Shown here: positions 1 to 10,625 of the stretch, piece by piece
Layout of the letters: each line of letters starts with the position of its first letter
Numbering within the stretch: position 1 is the stretch's first letter
NCBI GenBank assembly: GCA_031772625.1
Contig: CM062815.1
Location: 607,555,918 to 607,619,917, forward strand
Direction: 5' to 3'
Source: Pinus tabuliformis
Lineage: Eukaryota > Streptophyta > Pinopsida > Pinales > Pinaceae
Length of the DNA stretch: 64,000 bases
The notes under the pieces: generated by a model
What the model was told of the DNA's origin: nothing
Seen by the model: only the letters and a program-made list of their open reading frames with translations
Databases searched by the model: none
Made by a program: the position numbers and the translations under genes

Positions 1-126
1 GGAAAGGAATTCCTTGGACACATAGTCATGGGACAGGTGAAGCAAATCAGGGTTCGAGTGAAGAACCTATACAAGCTAGATGTGGAGGATTGTGTTGCAT
101 TGAGCACAAAGGTGAAGAAGGTGTAG

Positions 127-1035
127 AGATGTGATGCCAGTGAACTTTGGCATAAAATACTTGGCCATTTGCATCATGGAGATTTAAAGATCATGCAGCA
201 GATAACTATATGCCTCCCCAAAGGAGCACTAGAGAAGCAGGATACATGCAAATGGTGTACCTTGGGGAAGTACACAAAATTGACTTTCCATTATTGGGAC
301 AATAGAGCACATGCAATCCTTGAAAGGATCCACTCTAATGTTTATGGACCTTTCTCGATAGCCTCCACTTCCAGGCATAAATATTTTGTCATTTTCATTG
401 ATGAATTCTCACGGAAGTGTTGGATCTTCTTCATGTGGAAGAAGGATGATACTTTCTCCAAGTTCATAGAATTCAAATCATTGGTCAAGAAAGAAATGGG
501 TAAGAAGGTGAAGGCTCTCAAGAGTGATAATGGATGTATGTATTGAATGAGTTTAAAAATTTCTATGTAAAAGAGGGCATCCAACGTGAGTTGATAGAAC
601 CCCACAACCCACAACAAAATTGGGTGGCTGAGAGGAAGAACCATAGCATTGTGGGAGCAACAAGGGAGATGTTGCATGACCAAATCCTACCTATGCACTT
701 GTGGAGTGAAGCATGAAACACATTAGTATATTTGTAGAACAAGAGTTCTCATCGGATTCTTGGAATGATTACATCGGAGGAGGTTTTCTCGGGGGTGAAG
801 TCGGATGTGTCGTACTTCAAGATTTTTGGAGCCTCTGATTACTACCATTTCTCCAAATAATCAATAAAGAAGCTAGATTTTAGAATAGAATTGGGGGTAT
901 TTATGGGTTACACATAAAATCCCCACAACTACTATGTGTACGTGCCATCCCTCAGAATGATAGTTGTGTGAAGGGATGTAAAATTTGATTAAGACAAAGC
1001 CATGTAGTGTTGTCTTGAGAGGGAGCTTCAAATCC
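127..1035 (+). pseudogene. copia integrase (GAG-pre-IN plus core), element D
   Basis: Zinc-binding HHCC part is readable (ELWHKILGHLHHGD, then CKWC at about 250), followed by the core around 330-720. Copia integrase uses a D-D-E triad. Here the first Asp of the HSD-V-x-GP motif reads Asn (HSNVYGPF), the second Asp is kept (KSDNG), and the Glu is kept in a PQQN-WVAERKN context where Gly has become Trp. A frameshift at about 540 moves the reading from one frame to the next, and stops follow. The region 720-1035 is recognisable only in pieces. Inactive by mutation of the triad and by frameshift. Confidence 0.8.
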
Positions 1036-1262
1036 AACGAGAGGAGGATATTTTAACTCCAAAGGAGGAACCTCATGATTTTGTGTAGAAACCATAAGTT
1101 GAGGAGAAGAGAGTGGAGACAATCACTTAAGCAAAACCATCTAGAGAAGGTGCGAAAAGGACCAGGAAATCTGAGAGACTTCTGCATGATGCGAGGGATA
1201 ATGTGGGTTCTCCTTCAAATCAATGTCGGAAGAGAGGGTCACCAGATTAGTACACTAGATAC

Positions 1263-2335
1263 ATGGCTCTAGTGACTGAGGTAGTAAATACTGAGCCATC
1301 CTCTTTCAAGGAAGCAGTAGAGAAACCTGTATGGGATGGTGCAATTATTGAGGAGTACGAATCCATTGTAAAAAATAGTGTTTGGGAAGTGGTCCCAAGC
1401 CCAGTAGACAAATCAGTTGTGGGTTTGAGATTGATCTTAAAGGTGAAGCATGTAGAAAACAAAAGCATAGAAAAGTACAAGGCTAGATTTGTGGCCGAGG
1501 GGTACTCTCAAGTGGAGGGGATCAACTATGAGGATAACTTTTCTCCTCTAGAAAGGTGATAATCCATTAGATCAATTATTCCTTTGGCCACAGAGATGAG
1601 GTGGAAGGTCCACCAGATGGATTTGAAAACAACATTCCTCAATGGAGTTATTGAGGAGGATGTGTTTATCGAGCAAACAAAAGGATTCAATACTTTTGAT
1701 CGAGAGGATCATCTGTGCTTAATCAAGTGAGTGTTGTATGGTCTCAAGAAATAATCCCATGATTGGTGCACTAGGATCGGTAGCTATCTCACTGGTTTGG
1801 GCTTCACCAAAAGTGAAGTGAATGCAAACCTCTATCATATTTTGGTAGAAGGTAAATTGTTGATTATTGTGTTATATGTTGATGACTTGATTTTGACTGG
1901 TGATGAGTATCTAATCAAATCTTGCAAGTAGGACCTTGCAAGAGAGTTTGATATGAAGGACATGGGTCTCATGCACTACTTCCCTGGATTGGAAGTATGG
2001 CAAGGTGATGGAGAAATGTTTGTCTCTCAAGGAAAGTATGCCAACTTGATACTTTAGAAGTTTCACATAGACAGGTGCAAACCCATGGAGACTCCTCTAG
2101 CGACCAACTGGAGGAAAGAGGATTCTGCTTCAGGTGAGGAAGTGTATGCTAATCTTTACCAGCAGTTGGTGGGTTCACTGATGTAACTTTTGAACACATG
2201 ACTAGACAAATGTTATGCAGTCAACCAACTGAGCCAAGTTATGGTTAGGTCAACCAAACTATTTTAGAGGGAAGCTAAGCATGTTCTATGGTACCTCAGA
2301 GGCACTACCCAATTTTTACTATGGTACAAATAGAC
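1263..2335 (+). pseudogene. copia reverse transcriptase, element D
   Basis: An open 98-codon stretch (1263-1559) matches the N-terminal copia RT region (EEYESIVKNSVWEVVP, then KYKARFVAEGYSQVEG). The frame then breaks and continues with MDLKTTFLNGVIEEDVFIEQ (about 1618-1680). The catalytic YVDD box, LYVDDLILTG, lies at about 1873-1905. Later sections (MKDMGLMHY, about 1950; KPMETPLATNW, about 2080) are present with in-frame stops. The whole domain is recognisable but non-functional. It sits between the integrase and RNase H remnants of the same element, as expected for copia. Confidence 0.85.
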
Positions 2336-2727
2336 AGAAGGATTGAAGTTGTGTGGCTTCGTAGATGCAGATTGGGTGGGGAGTTAAATAGATCGAAAGA
2401 GTACATGGATGCCAGTCAAGCAGCATGTGAGGTGATCTAGATGAGAAAGATACTTGTTGGATTGTTTGTTCATATGATGGATCCAACTGTGATTTGCTGT
2501 GATAATAAGAACTGCACCAAACTCTTTAAAAATATTGGTTTTCATGTTCAATCCAAGCATATTGATATCTGGTATCACCATTTACAGGATTGTGTGCAGA
2601 GGCAAATTATGTTGTTGTAGTATATTCTGATAAAGGAGCAAGATACTGATATTTTGACAAAGGCCTTGTCAAGAGGGAAGTTTGAGTTCCACAGGTGCAG
2701 GATAGGGGTGGTTGATAATCTCTTTCT
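2336..2727 (+). pseudogene. copia RNase H with internal deletion, element D
   Basis: The start (GFVDADWVG, about 2355-2385) and end (SKHIDIWYHHL at about 2555, DTDILTKALSRGKFEFHRCR at about 2645-2705) are readable. Between DRKST at about 2395 and ASQAACE at about 2412 the usual central block of some 30 codons, which carries the catalytic Glu of the SxAEAEY motif, is missing. The domain is therefore deleted as well as interrupted by stops. The polyprotein stop is followed directly by the polypurine tract. Confidence 0.75.
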
Positions 2728-2740
2728 TGTTGAGAGGGAG

Positions 2741-4524
2741 TGTTGAAAATGCAGTAATAAAATCTTAGTTTGGCTTTGCCTTTGTCAAACTAGAGAAAAT
2801 TTGAATTTCTATTTCAGTAGAAATCTTGGAGGTAGTTAACTGAAGTAACATGGCACTTGTCACTCATTTAACTCATTTAATTCAAGTTGGAGAGGCTTGA
2901 ATTAATTTCAATATGATTGATTGCTAATTTGTAACAATATATTTCAATTAATTTGAGTTATTTTCAGTTAAACTAGTTCTAACTGTCAGAATAACTAGTG
3001 GAGGTCAAATTGTGGAAATGGATCCTCAACCACACTCAGTGATCAACCAGTTAACTAATCAATCAACCCAAAATAATTGTTGCATGTCGAGAATTCAATT
3101 TATCCAGTTGAGATGTAGATTCCAAGGTAGTGTACTATCATTTGCAGCATATTCCCATGTGTAAAGGTGGTGCATGTAGTTAGAGAAAGGACCTAGAGGA
3201 ATTGCACAATTCAATAGTGGGAATTTCCTAAATAATAGGGGCCAATTTCCTCAAGGAACAATGCAAGGAAATAGGAGCTTGGAGGGGTTGAAAATGATCT
3301 AAGTTTTGGCCATAGTTAGTCAGTAAGGTAGATGGATAGACTATACACTTGCAGGTTATGCTAAGGCTTGAGCAAGCATATGTATTCCTTCTCTATTCTT
3401 TGACTAATGCAATACAGATAGGAAGAGGTTTTGAGCAATTAATTTCCCCTAGATAAATATATATGCATGTGAAATGTTTCCTTTTTCATGCCTATGATTT
3501 TTGTTCTAGATGATGAATTAACTTCCACAAATATATAGAGTAGCTTCAAGTCTTGTGATTTAGTAAATTTCATGAGCAGTTTTGAATCTACACATTAATT
3601 TTCTACATACCATAAGGTCAAGACTTTAGCCATGTTTAAAGCAATCCTAAAAGGAATTTCTACCATGTTTAGGGAAGAGTTATATCTATTTTTTGGATGT
3701 CATATTTAAGGTCTAAGGAAATATGATTCTTGGAATTAGCCTAAATTTGTAAAATAATTTGTAGCCTTGTTTTGTGGTAGATTTTCCTAAGGAAAGAAGT
3801 TTGAATCAGACCTTCAAACAAAAGATTTGAAGCAACCTTTGATAAAGTGTTTGAAGTAGATGTAGATTTCATCACTGAATAAGTTTGAGGCTAAATTTGA
3901 TATCATTATTAAAGAAGTTTGGAGAAGATTATGAGGCATAACTTTGAAGCAAACCCAAGTCACATTTTGAGGAAGATCAACAGTCCTTTCTAAGGCAAAG
4001 TGTCTGTGGAAGATCTTTCTTGAAAAAGCACAATCCAAAGTATATTCTAAGGAATATATGAAGTAGGTGATCAAAGATATGAATTATAATCATTCTTTTT
4101 GTATTGGAGGTTAGAGTTATAGTGGCATACTTATTGGAGCATATATAAAGTTGAATATATTTAGGTAGAGGTATTGGTGATTGAATATTGTTTGATTTAG
4201 GTCATTATCTCTAGTACAAGAGCTTAAGAGGTTTGTGTTTTATGTTTTATTCATTAGTGTGGTAGGGTGGTGCTAGGCAAGGACGTTGTAGCTTCCTTAA
4301 GGAGGTTTTTCTTCCTACTTCTAGTGGGAGCTTGTAAACCTGGTGTTGTAGCCCTTACAGTTGTAGCTGGTGAATCTAAAAGTTGTAGCTTCACTCATAA
4401 TATAAATAATTTTTTTATATATATCTTGTGTTCCTTTGATGAGATGTTATTGGTTAATAATTTTAGTACCAAATTGCAATAAAATGTGAAATAACGATTC
4501 ACCCCCCCCCAATATATCTAACCA
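2741..4524 (+). other. possible 3' LTR of element D (right end uncertain)
   Basis: Sequence beginning TGTTGAAAATG directly follows D's polypurine tract, as a 3' LTR should. No second LTR copy is in the window, so the right end is uncertain. At about 4270-4524 the sequence looks like the 3' end of a copia LTR: repeated GTTGTAGC words, then a CGATTCACCCCCCCCC run like that in the LTRs of element H, ending in TAACCA. If this is D's own LTR it is about 1.8 kb with TG...CA ends. Otherwise the last 250 bp are a fragment of another copia LTR. The stretch 2900-4260 is AT-rich and I see no gene in it. Confidence 0.4.
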
Positions 4525-4631
4525 AAATAACCAATAGGATTCAAGATGAGTATATCATCCCTAGGGTTAAATATTTTGGAGGGAAAAAAATAAAACTACT
4601 TTTTAAAATTATATTTTTGGCTTACCTTTGT

Positions 4632-4882
4632 AATTTCAAGGGTAGACACTCACAGGATGTGGAATTGAATTCCATATACAATTATCACCCGCTCTAGATA
4701 CTTCTATGCAGAACCACATCGAAAAAAAAAAGAAAATACACGTAAAAAGTGTGTTGAAGCACAGTTTTTTGTGTATTTTCATATTTTTTATGTGGGTCTA
4801 CTCGGGATTATGAAAAGTGTTTACATGTTTGATGCAGAATTCAATTCTACCTCCAATGGTTCTCTATACTTGAAATTTGAGT
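4632..4882. repeat. imperfect palindrome, foldback/MITE-like
   Basis: Outer arms pair AATTTCAAG (4632) with CTTGAAATTT (about 4872), and GAATTGAATTCC (about 4662) with AGAATTCAATTC (about 4846). The inner arms GAAAATACACGTAAAAAGTG and CACAGTTTTTTGTGTATTTTC flank a short loop near 4753-4760. About half of a related sequence is seen at 34007-34095, across element A. No TSD could be defined. The rest of 4525-5055 is AT-rich with no gene. Confidence 0.5.
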
Positions 4883-5055
4883 GTACAATTTTTTATATAT
4901 GTTCTTGTAATTAAGTTGAAATTTTAGCATTATGTGAATATAAAAAATGAATCATGAATTGCAGGAGAATCTATGTTGGCTATGATTGACTGCATGAAGT
5001 AACTTGGTAAACCACTAGGGAAATTTTGAGGTCTAAAATGTGCCTCCTAAGAAAA

Positions 5056-6031
5056 TGTTGGGAGTGGGATCCCTTAAGGGTAGTTTTGGGGCTAAAAGCT
5101 CATGTTTGAGTCAAATTTTGTAATAAACTTGTAAAGACTCTGCATTTTTTGGTCGCAGAGTGTGAAGGTGCCATGTGTAATAAAGGGTAGTCTGCCCTTA
5201 GTTTTGTAAAGTAAAGTCAGATATAACAGATCTACCCATGGTCCACGGACCATGGGATTGTATAAAAAGATCTAAGATCTAAGTAGTTTTAGAGACACAA
5301 TAAATCATGTGGAAGAAAGTCGTGGCTCTGAAGTAGAAGTCTAAGTTTTGGGTCATAGCATAGGTAGAGGCTTTATAGCGGAGTGCACAGAGGCCTAGTG
5401 TGGAAGTCCGCAGTTGAGTGCATGAACCCTTGTAGTTGTGTGCACAAGGTGGATAGAGTCTGTAATCACTTGGAAGACTTTAATAAAGAGAAGTATTCTG
5501 CTATTTTTGGGTCTTTTTCCGATCAATGCATCTTGTCATTTTATGTATGAATTTCCTTTATAATGCTTACGTGACGCACGATTGTATATAATTATGTTGG
5601 ATAACTGAACACAATTAAGAATATTTTTATACGTGGGGCTAACTGTGAGTATCTAATAAGACAAGTAAGACTCTTAAGATAACCTGAGAATCTATGGAAT
5701 ACACTGCCTCAACGATGCGAAAGTATCTAGATCAAGGGTTAGGGTTGTGTGAAGGTCAAATGTATCCTTTCACGAAGGTATTGAAGGGTGGAATAAGGGG
5801 CTAGTATGGCCAGCCCTAGAACTAAGTGACCTACGCGAAGGCAAGTATAGAGGGAATAAACCGACATCACAACTATCTTAGGGTGTTAAAACTTGGTTCC
5901 AACATCCCCCCATACTACTTTCGGTAAGACTTCAGTCTATGTTCCGTGGGCTGATGCCGAAAGGGCCAGTAGTGTAGGGATTTGCTTGGCTAATTAACAT
6001 TGAACCTAGGTCAAGCCCCCTCAAGCCAGCA
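5056..6031 (+). repeat. 5' LTR of element A
   Basis: 976 bp, begins TGTTGGGAG and ends AGCCAGCA, matching 32921-33896 along its whole length. It contains a TATA box at 5261, a perfect inverted repeat just upstream at 5235-5256, and AATAAA at 5482-5487. This gives a plausible U3-R-U5 order. Confidence 0.93.
5235..5267 (+). promoter_or_regulatory. core promoter of A's LTR: palindrome plus TATA box
   Basis: TATAAAA at 5261-5267 follows a perfect inverted repeat, CCCATGGTCC and GGACCATGGG with a 2-base spacer (5235-5256). The same TATA is kept at 33126-33132 in the 3' LTR, while one palindrome arm has decayed there. AATAAA at 5482-5487 could be the polyadenylation signal. That the palindrome binds a regulator is inference. 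Confidence 0.55.
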
Positions 6032-6033
6032 AA

Positions 6034-6051
6034 TGGTTCCGTTGTCAGGAC
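6034..6051 (+). promoter_or_regulatory. primer-binding site of element A, tRNA-Asp-like
   Basis: TGGTTCCGTTGTCAGGAC begins two bases after the 5' LTR. It resembles TGGCGCCGTTGCCGGGGA, the intact site in element B, with differences that are largely C-to-T or G-to-A, consistent with decay of a methylated copy. Confidence 0.6.
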
Positions 6052-6089
6052 CAGAATCTGCATAAGAGATGTGTGATGTCGTATCACTG

Positions 6090-6690
6090 GAATCCAACTA
6101 AGAGAGATATTGGAGATTGGTTGGATAGGAAGATCCATGAATTCGCAACACAGGAGAACAAAAACCCACGACTGACAAAGGAATAGTGGCTAGACAGGTA
6201 CCTATATACAGAGATCCATGAGATCTTTTTCTGCTCCTTTCCAATTGAGCTATACGAGTGGATCGCGAAGCTAGTAGATAGCCAAGGAAGGTGGAAACTT
6301 GACGGTCCTATTGTTTGGACCCCGGAGCTAGTACAAAAATTGGAAGCATCTAAGGACAAGATCACTCGCGTTGTCGATCATTGGCTCAATCGTGTCATAG
6401 GAGGATTTGTGACTGAATTCATGGTCGACACCTTAGTCAGCGACAGCGAGGCAGAGCAACACTTTTTCAAAGGACCGCGAGGTAAGTACATGAAATCTTT
6501 GAATACATGGATTAAAATTCTATTGTGTGAAGAATGGGTTATGTAGATACCTTGATGTTTAGAGCTACGCGAAGAGGAAAAACTTACAGGAACGAAGGAA
6601 AAAAGGGTCATGAATATAGTCCATTGATTTCACCTACGTGAGGTGACGATGAAGGGATAGCGTAGGTTTCTCCGCGAAGTGCTATTCAAT
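6090..6690 (+). pseudogene. small ORF upstream of gag, element A
   Basis: One frame reads almost continuously from about 6090 (NPTKRDIGDWLDRKIHEF) to 6546 and then in pieces to about 6690 (LREVTMKG, RRFLREVLFN), with several stops. It is rich in Glu, Lys, Trp and aromatic residues and has no motif I can assign. It lies between the primer-binding site and gag and is in a different frame from gag, so it was probably a separate ORF or gag's N-terminal extension. Tat-branch elements are known to carry extra ORFs, but its function is unknown. Confidence 0.5.
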
Positions 6691-6710
6691 TAATAAGAGA
6701 AGGATTCCCA

Positions 6711-8083
6711 TGAATACCACCTTCAACTTCACCAACATCACTTGCAACTTCACCCGTACCACCTCCACCTCCACCACAGTTCAATATGGAAAATTCAGTG
6801 AAGCTGCCTTTGTTCAAAGGCTTGGGAAATGAGGACCTAGACCAATTCTGGTTCATCATGAAAGCCATATGGGAAGCTCAAGGCGTTATAGATGATCACA
6901 TAAAGAAGGCGACATTGGTTAGTGCTCTGTAAGATCACGTGCTAACCTAGTATATCAAGTACTCTAATGATAACCCGAATGCTGGAGTGGCATACATCCA
7001 GACAACACTGAATAGAGAGTTCAGTAGGCCTAAATCTGAGGCATAGTCGATTGTGGGATTCAAATAAATCATGATGCAACTAGGTGAGATGCCTTGGGAA
7101 CTAGATCAGAGGTTGAAGTGTACAATCTGTGAATCCAACATGAATTTGATAGATGGACAACATCACGAGTGGTTTGTGGCTTCTCTACTGCCACACTTAA
7201 GGGTTGCACTATCACAACAGAAGATAACAACTTAGGCATAGGCCTTGGAGATTTCCATGAGACTACATTAAACACCGATGAAAGATCCAAATCTGGGGGT
7301 TCAATAAATGCATGCACAGTTGAAGAATCTGTGCCTTGAGATGCAAAGTCTGTAGTAGGACAGAATGGTTCAACTCGAGGTGCACGAAGAGGTATGGTGC
7401 CTGAAATGCAAGAGTTAGGGACATGAAAAAGACCATTGCCCAGCCTTTGTGAATTACATTGCAGGAGGAGGACTGATGCCTTTGAGGCCGGAAGCTCAAG
7501 CAGGACCGAGCATGGGGCTTGCATTATGGTGCGCTATATGTCAGGTAGCAGGAAAACATGCCACGAGTAACTGTCCTTTGCTACAGAAGTTTGTACAGAC
7601 ACTGCAACAACTGTTCTGCAACATTTGTAGGTCAGTAGGGCATGATAAGTGTAATTACAAGAGTTATGAATTGATGATGGATATAGCTCCCACCTATAGC
7701 GTTCAAGAATAAATGCGGTTCCTTGACCAGAACACGGGAAAGGCACAGACCAGATTTCAGGGGTGCAGATGGGGCCAAGGCGGAGGAGGACCTGCAAGAG
7801 GTCGAAGAAATTTTATCTGCTACAATTGCGGAGGACTAGGACACTATGGCCACGATTGTACTAATCAAACACGTCCGTCCTGCAAGTACTGCACCATGTT
7901 TGATCACGAAATGAAATACTGTCCTACGCTGATACCAAGGATACGTGACAAAGGGGCGCTACCACCTCCACCGACTCAGAACCTACAGATGATGAGGTCT
8001 AAGCCATGCGAAGAGGATCCAAACGTGAATATAGTGCTCCGAAATGGAATCACAATAGGAGATGACAAGGGGAAACAACCATA
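6711..8083 (+). pseudogene. gag with multiple zinc knuckles, element A
   Basis: Starts after a proline-rich leader (PVPPPPPPQF at about 6750) with the capsid-like region (KLPLFKGLGNEDLDQFWFIM, about 6795-6860), then about 10 stops. Five cysteine motifs follow: CLKCKS-GHEKDHC (about 7405), CAICQVAGKHATSNC (about 7532), CNICRSVGHDKC (about 7618), CYNCGGLGHYGHDC (about 7820) and CKYCTMFDHEMKYC (about 7880). The last two are canonical CX2CX4HX4C, and Gly/Arg-rich sequence (about 7780-7805) lies between the third and fourth. Zinc knuckles in gag bind the RNA genome. Five in one protein is more than the usual one or two. It is in the same orientation as A's protease, which follows. Confidence 0.8.
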
Positions 8084-8467
8084 AGATAGTACATGGGTTC
8101 ACAAAGCTTCGGAAAAGGAGGCTAAGTTCGATTTGGAGTGCACACGTGAAACCTTCATGGAAGCAAAGAACAACTTCATTGAGGCCTCCACCTCAGGGAG
8201 AAAGGACAAGCCTGATCAGGAGATGGACCCTTCTATGCTCACAGCCTTCCTGGAGACTTGTATGAAGTTACTGCGCGATAGTAAGGCTATGAAGGGGTTA
8301 CAAGAGCTCATCAATAGATGTGTTAGAACCACTCTAGGTGAGCCGTGTGTGGTACGAAAGATTGGCAAGCATAAAACAAGGACGGGATGGGAGATGAGAC
8401 TGAATGCCTAGATAGGAGAGTATGAAATAGATCAGGTTATTCTAGACCTGGGGATAGATGCGAACAT
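8084..8467 (+). pseudogene. protease region of element A, 5' half
   Basis: Coding sequence is readable in one frame from about 8092 (KFDLECTRETFMEAKNNF at about 8127) to the protease active site VILDLGIDANIL, where it is cut by the TCTAC target duplication of element B (8468-8472). Aspartic proteases normally have D[ST]GA. Plant Tat/Athila-type elements often show DLG, as here. One stop (8410) lies just before the active site. It resumes at 22576 in the same frame once B and one TSD are removed. Confidence 0.75.
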
Positions 8468-8472
8468 TCTAC
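8468..8472. repeat. target site duplication of element B, left copy
   Basis: TCTAC, identical to 22571-22575. Element B lies exactly between the two copies and begins TGGTGAGC at 8473. Confidence 0.93.
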
Positions 8473-10601
8473 TGGTGAGCTCCAGTATTGTAGCAATAAT
8501 GCTACAACTCCTGGGGCTTCCTGTCTCTCATTTTATCAACCCGATAGTTCGTACAAACTTGGAAGCGACGATGTTGTATGCACAAGTACTAGCTCTTGTC
8601 GCGGCTGTCACTTGGTCAGCTGGCACAAGTCCGCTAGGGCTCAAGCCAACTTCTATAGGCTCTCAGAAGAAGCTTGCTAATTGATGGACGAAAGCTAATC
8701 TCAAAGGAAAGCTACTTTACTTGACAAAAATGAACTGAAAGCAAATCAAAGCATGTAAACCTAGGAAACCCTAATTTAACTAGTCTAACCTTTATAATGC
8801 AAAGAATGTGAAGGAAACTTCTACCAATGCTGCTGTTACCTCTAATAAGTGAAAATGCATGGATCTAAGCTGCTTGCATCATAAAAGACATGTTTTTGTA
8901 TTTTTCCTTTAAGTGTGTGGAATGATTGTGATTGTGTGCTAATTAGGGTTTGGTTGTGCAGATGGAATGGAGAAGGAAGGAGAACGTGGGACAGGTTGGG
9001 AAGGCTAGGAGAGGTCCCTAGGGATCCTTAGCATCCATCCACAGAGGTTCCTCACATTTAGAAGCTCAGCAACCGAGCGAGTGGCCTCCTACAGGATGTC
9101 TGCAGGGGATCCTACAGGATACTTAGAGGTTTCTACAGGATGTCTATAAACTGCTACAGGATGACCTACCGTGAGTGTTTGAAGAGATGGAGGAGTGATG
9201 GAATGGTAGGGGGAGATGTGCAAGGTGGGAATGAGGCTGGTGATGGCTCTAGAAGTGGAGGAATGAGATGAGAAATGAGTGTAGGGGGTAGGTTGGAAGA
9301 TAGAGGGCTAGGTCAACAAAAGGCTAGGAAATGAAGTTACGTGAGGAGTGGAAGGCTTTGGGAGATAACAGAGCGGGGTAAAGGTCGAGGAGATGTGATG
9401 CATGCATGATCAAGATGGAGAATGAAGTAATGGATGAGAGAGGGCAGTGCAAGTGAAACGAATGCTTATGACTGTTACCAAACCGAAAATGCATTAACCT
9501 AAACTACCTGTGCTTGTAAATTCAATGAACAGCAATCCAAAACGCGAAGGAGAATGTGCATGAAGCTGTGGTAAAGGAGCGTGGTGCAGGTGTGAATGAC
9601 AAGGAAGCATCTAACGTAACGTGACTGTGTTTGCAGTAATCATGAGATAAAGGAATGCGTGTTTTTGGTGGTTAGTCATGGACTGCACCCCAATCCCAAA
9701 TGAGACGGCAGTGAGCCTTAACAACCCTTTTTGTTGGAGCTCCAATGGACTATATCTATCCTCTGCTACACTAAACAACTGTGAACAAACTCACCATAAG
9801 CAAATCCTATCTAACTCGTGAAAAAGACCAACTTAACAACCTGTAATTCGAATTGCATGTGCAAATAAAAAGCTCAAAGTGCTGAAATGAAATGGAAACA
9901 ACACTACAGCAGAGGGGATCTATGGCTCTCAGGTTGGGCCCTAACCTGAGAGCTATAGTCTCCTTAAGAAACTCAGAACTAGATCACAAACTGCCTTCTT
10001 TATTCATAATCTGATGTTATGCCAAATTGGCTTACAAAAAGGAACGAAAACTGAACTGTGCTCCAAAATTACAATAGCAATACGAGAGTTTCAACAACCT
10101 ATCCAAGGCTAAGGCCTCTATACTTATACAAAAACGATGATCCAACAAGTGTCCTTGATTTTAGGAGCTCGGCTGTCCAACTAGAGTTTAACTGCTGATC
10201 CTGTAGGACGGTCATAACTGCTGTTCCTGTAGAGCAGTTTATAACTGCTGTTCCTGTAGAACAGCTGGCTGCTTCTTAAGCTCGGAGGGGAGATGGATTG
10301 GAGCTCGGAGTTCTTGGTGGGAATCACGAGGAATGTCCCAAGACCGTGGACATCCTCTCCTAAAAACCAGCAGTGCCACCTCATTGTCTCTTTATCTCCT
10401 TTTTCGTTGTCTCTTGCTCCCTTTTAATGCCAAAACCTGGAATCATAATGCATTAGTCACGTAGATAAAGTGCCTACCCTTCTTCCTACAAACAACATGA
10501 ATAAACTAAGAAATGCATGCATAAGCAATAAAAAATGAATGGTTTGAGCAAGTAGAATAGGCCAAAATGAGCCCAAATTGTACCAAAATTGGGGCTCATC
10601 A
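8473..10601 (-). repeat. 3' LTR of element B
   Basis: 2,129 bp, and on + it runs TGGTGAGC...GGGGCTCATCA. TATA-like TATACTTATA on + at 10119-10128 reads TATAAGTATA on minus. Several CTACAGGA words lie at 9089-9171 and, as TCCTGTAG, at 10195-10262. Short ORFs in it (for example 10181-10384 minus) are not supported as genes, because this is U3 sequence. Confidence 0.95.
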
Positions 10602-10613
10602 TCACCCCCCAGC
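10602..10613 (-). promoter_or_regulatory. polypurine tract of element B
   Basis: CTGGGGGGTGA on minus abuts the 3' LTR, and the accessory ORF's stop codon lies only about a dozen bases upstream of it. Primes plus-strand DNA synthesis in LTR retrotransposons. Confidence 0.75.
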
Positions 10614-10625
10614 TGAACCATTTGC

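Larger units (their letters stand above)
1..2740 (+). mobile_element. Ty1/copia element D, internal region (left end outside window)
   Basis: Remnants of a copia polyprotein in the order GAG-pre-integrase, integrase, reverse transcriptase, RNase H, all on + but scattered over frames with many stops. It ends in a polypurine tract (GAGAGGGAG at 2732-2740), after which an LTR-like TGTTGAAAATG begins at 2741. The 5' LTR, gag and protease lie outside the window. The domain order (IN before RT) is diagnostic of copia. This copy cannot encode working protein. Confidence 0.9.

Noticed and set aside
6482..6589. Perfect splice-donor-like GAG|GTAAGT at 6481-6482 and TTACAG|G at 6589 in A's leader ORF
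   Set aside because: The frame runs on for 20 codons past the donor (GPRGKYMKSLNTWIKILL), so the GT is inside coding sequence. Joining at 6589 soon meets a stop.
10181..10384. 67-codon minus frame identical in both LTRs of B (also 22150-22353)
   Set aside because: It lies in U3 upstream of the TATA-like box and contains repeated motif copies. No evidence of coding.
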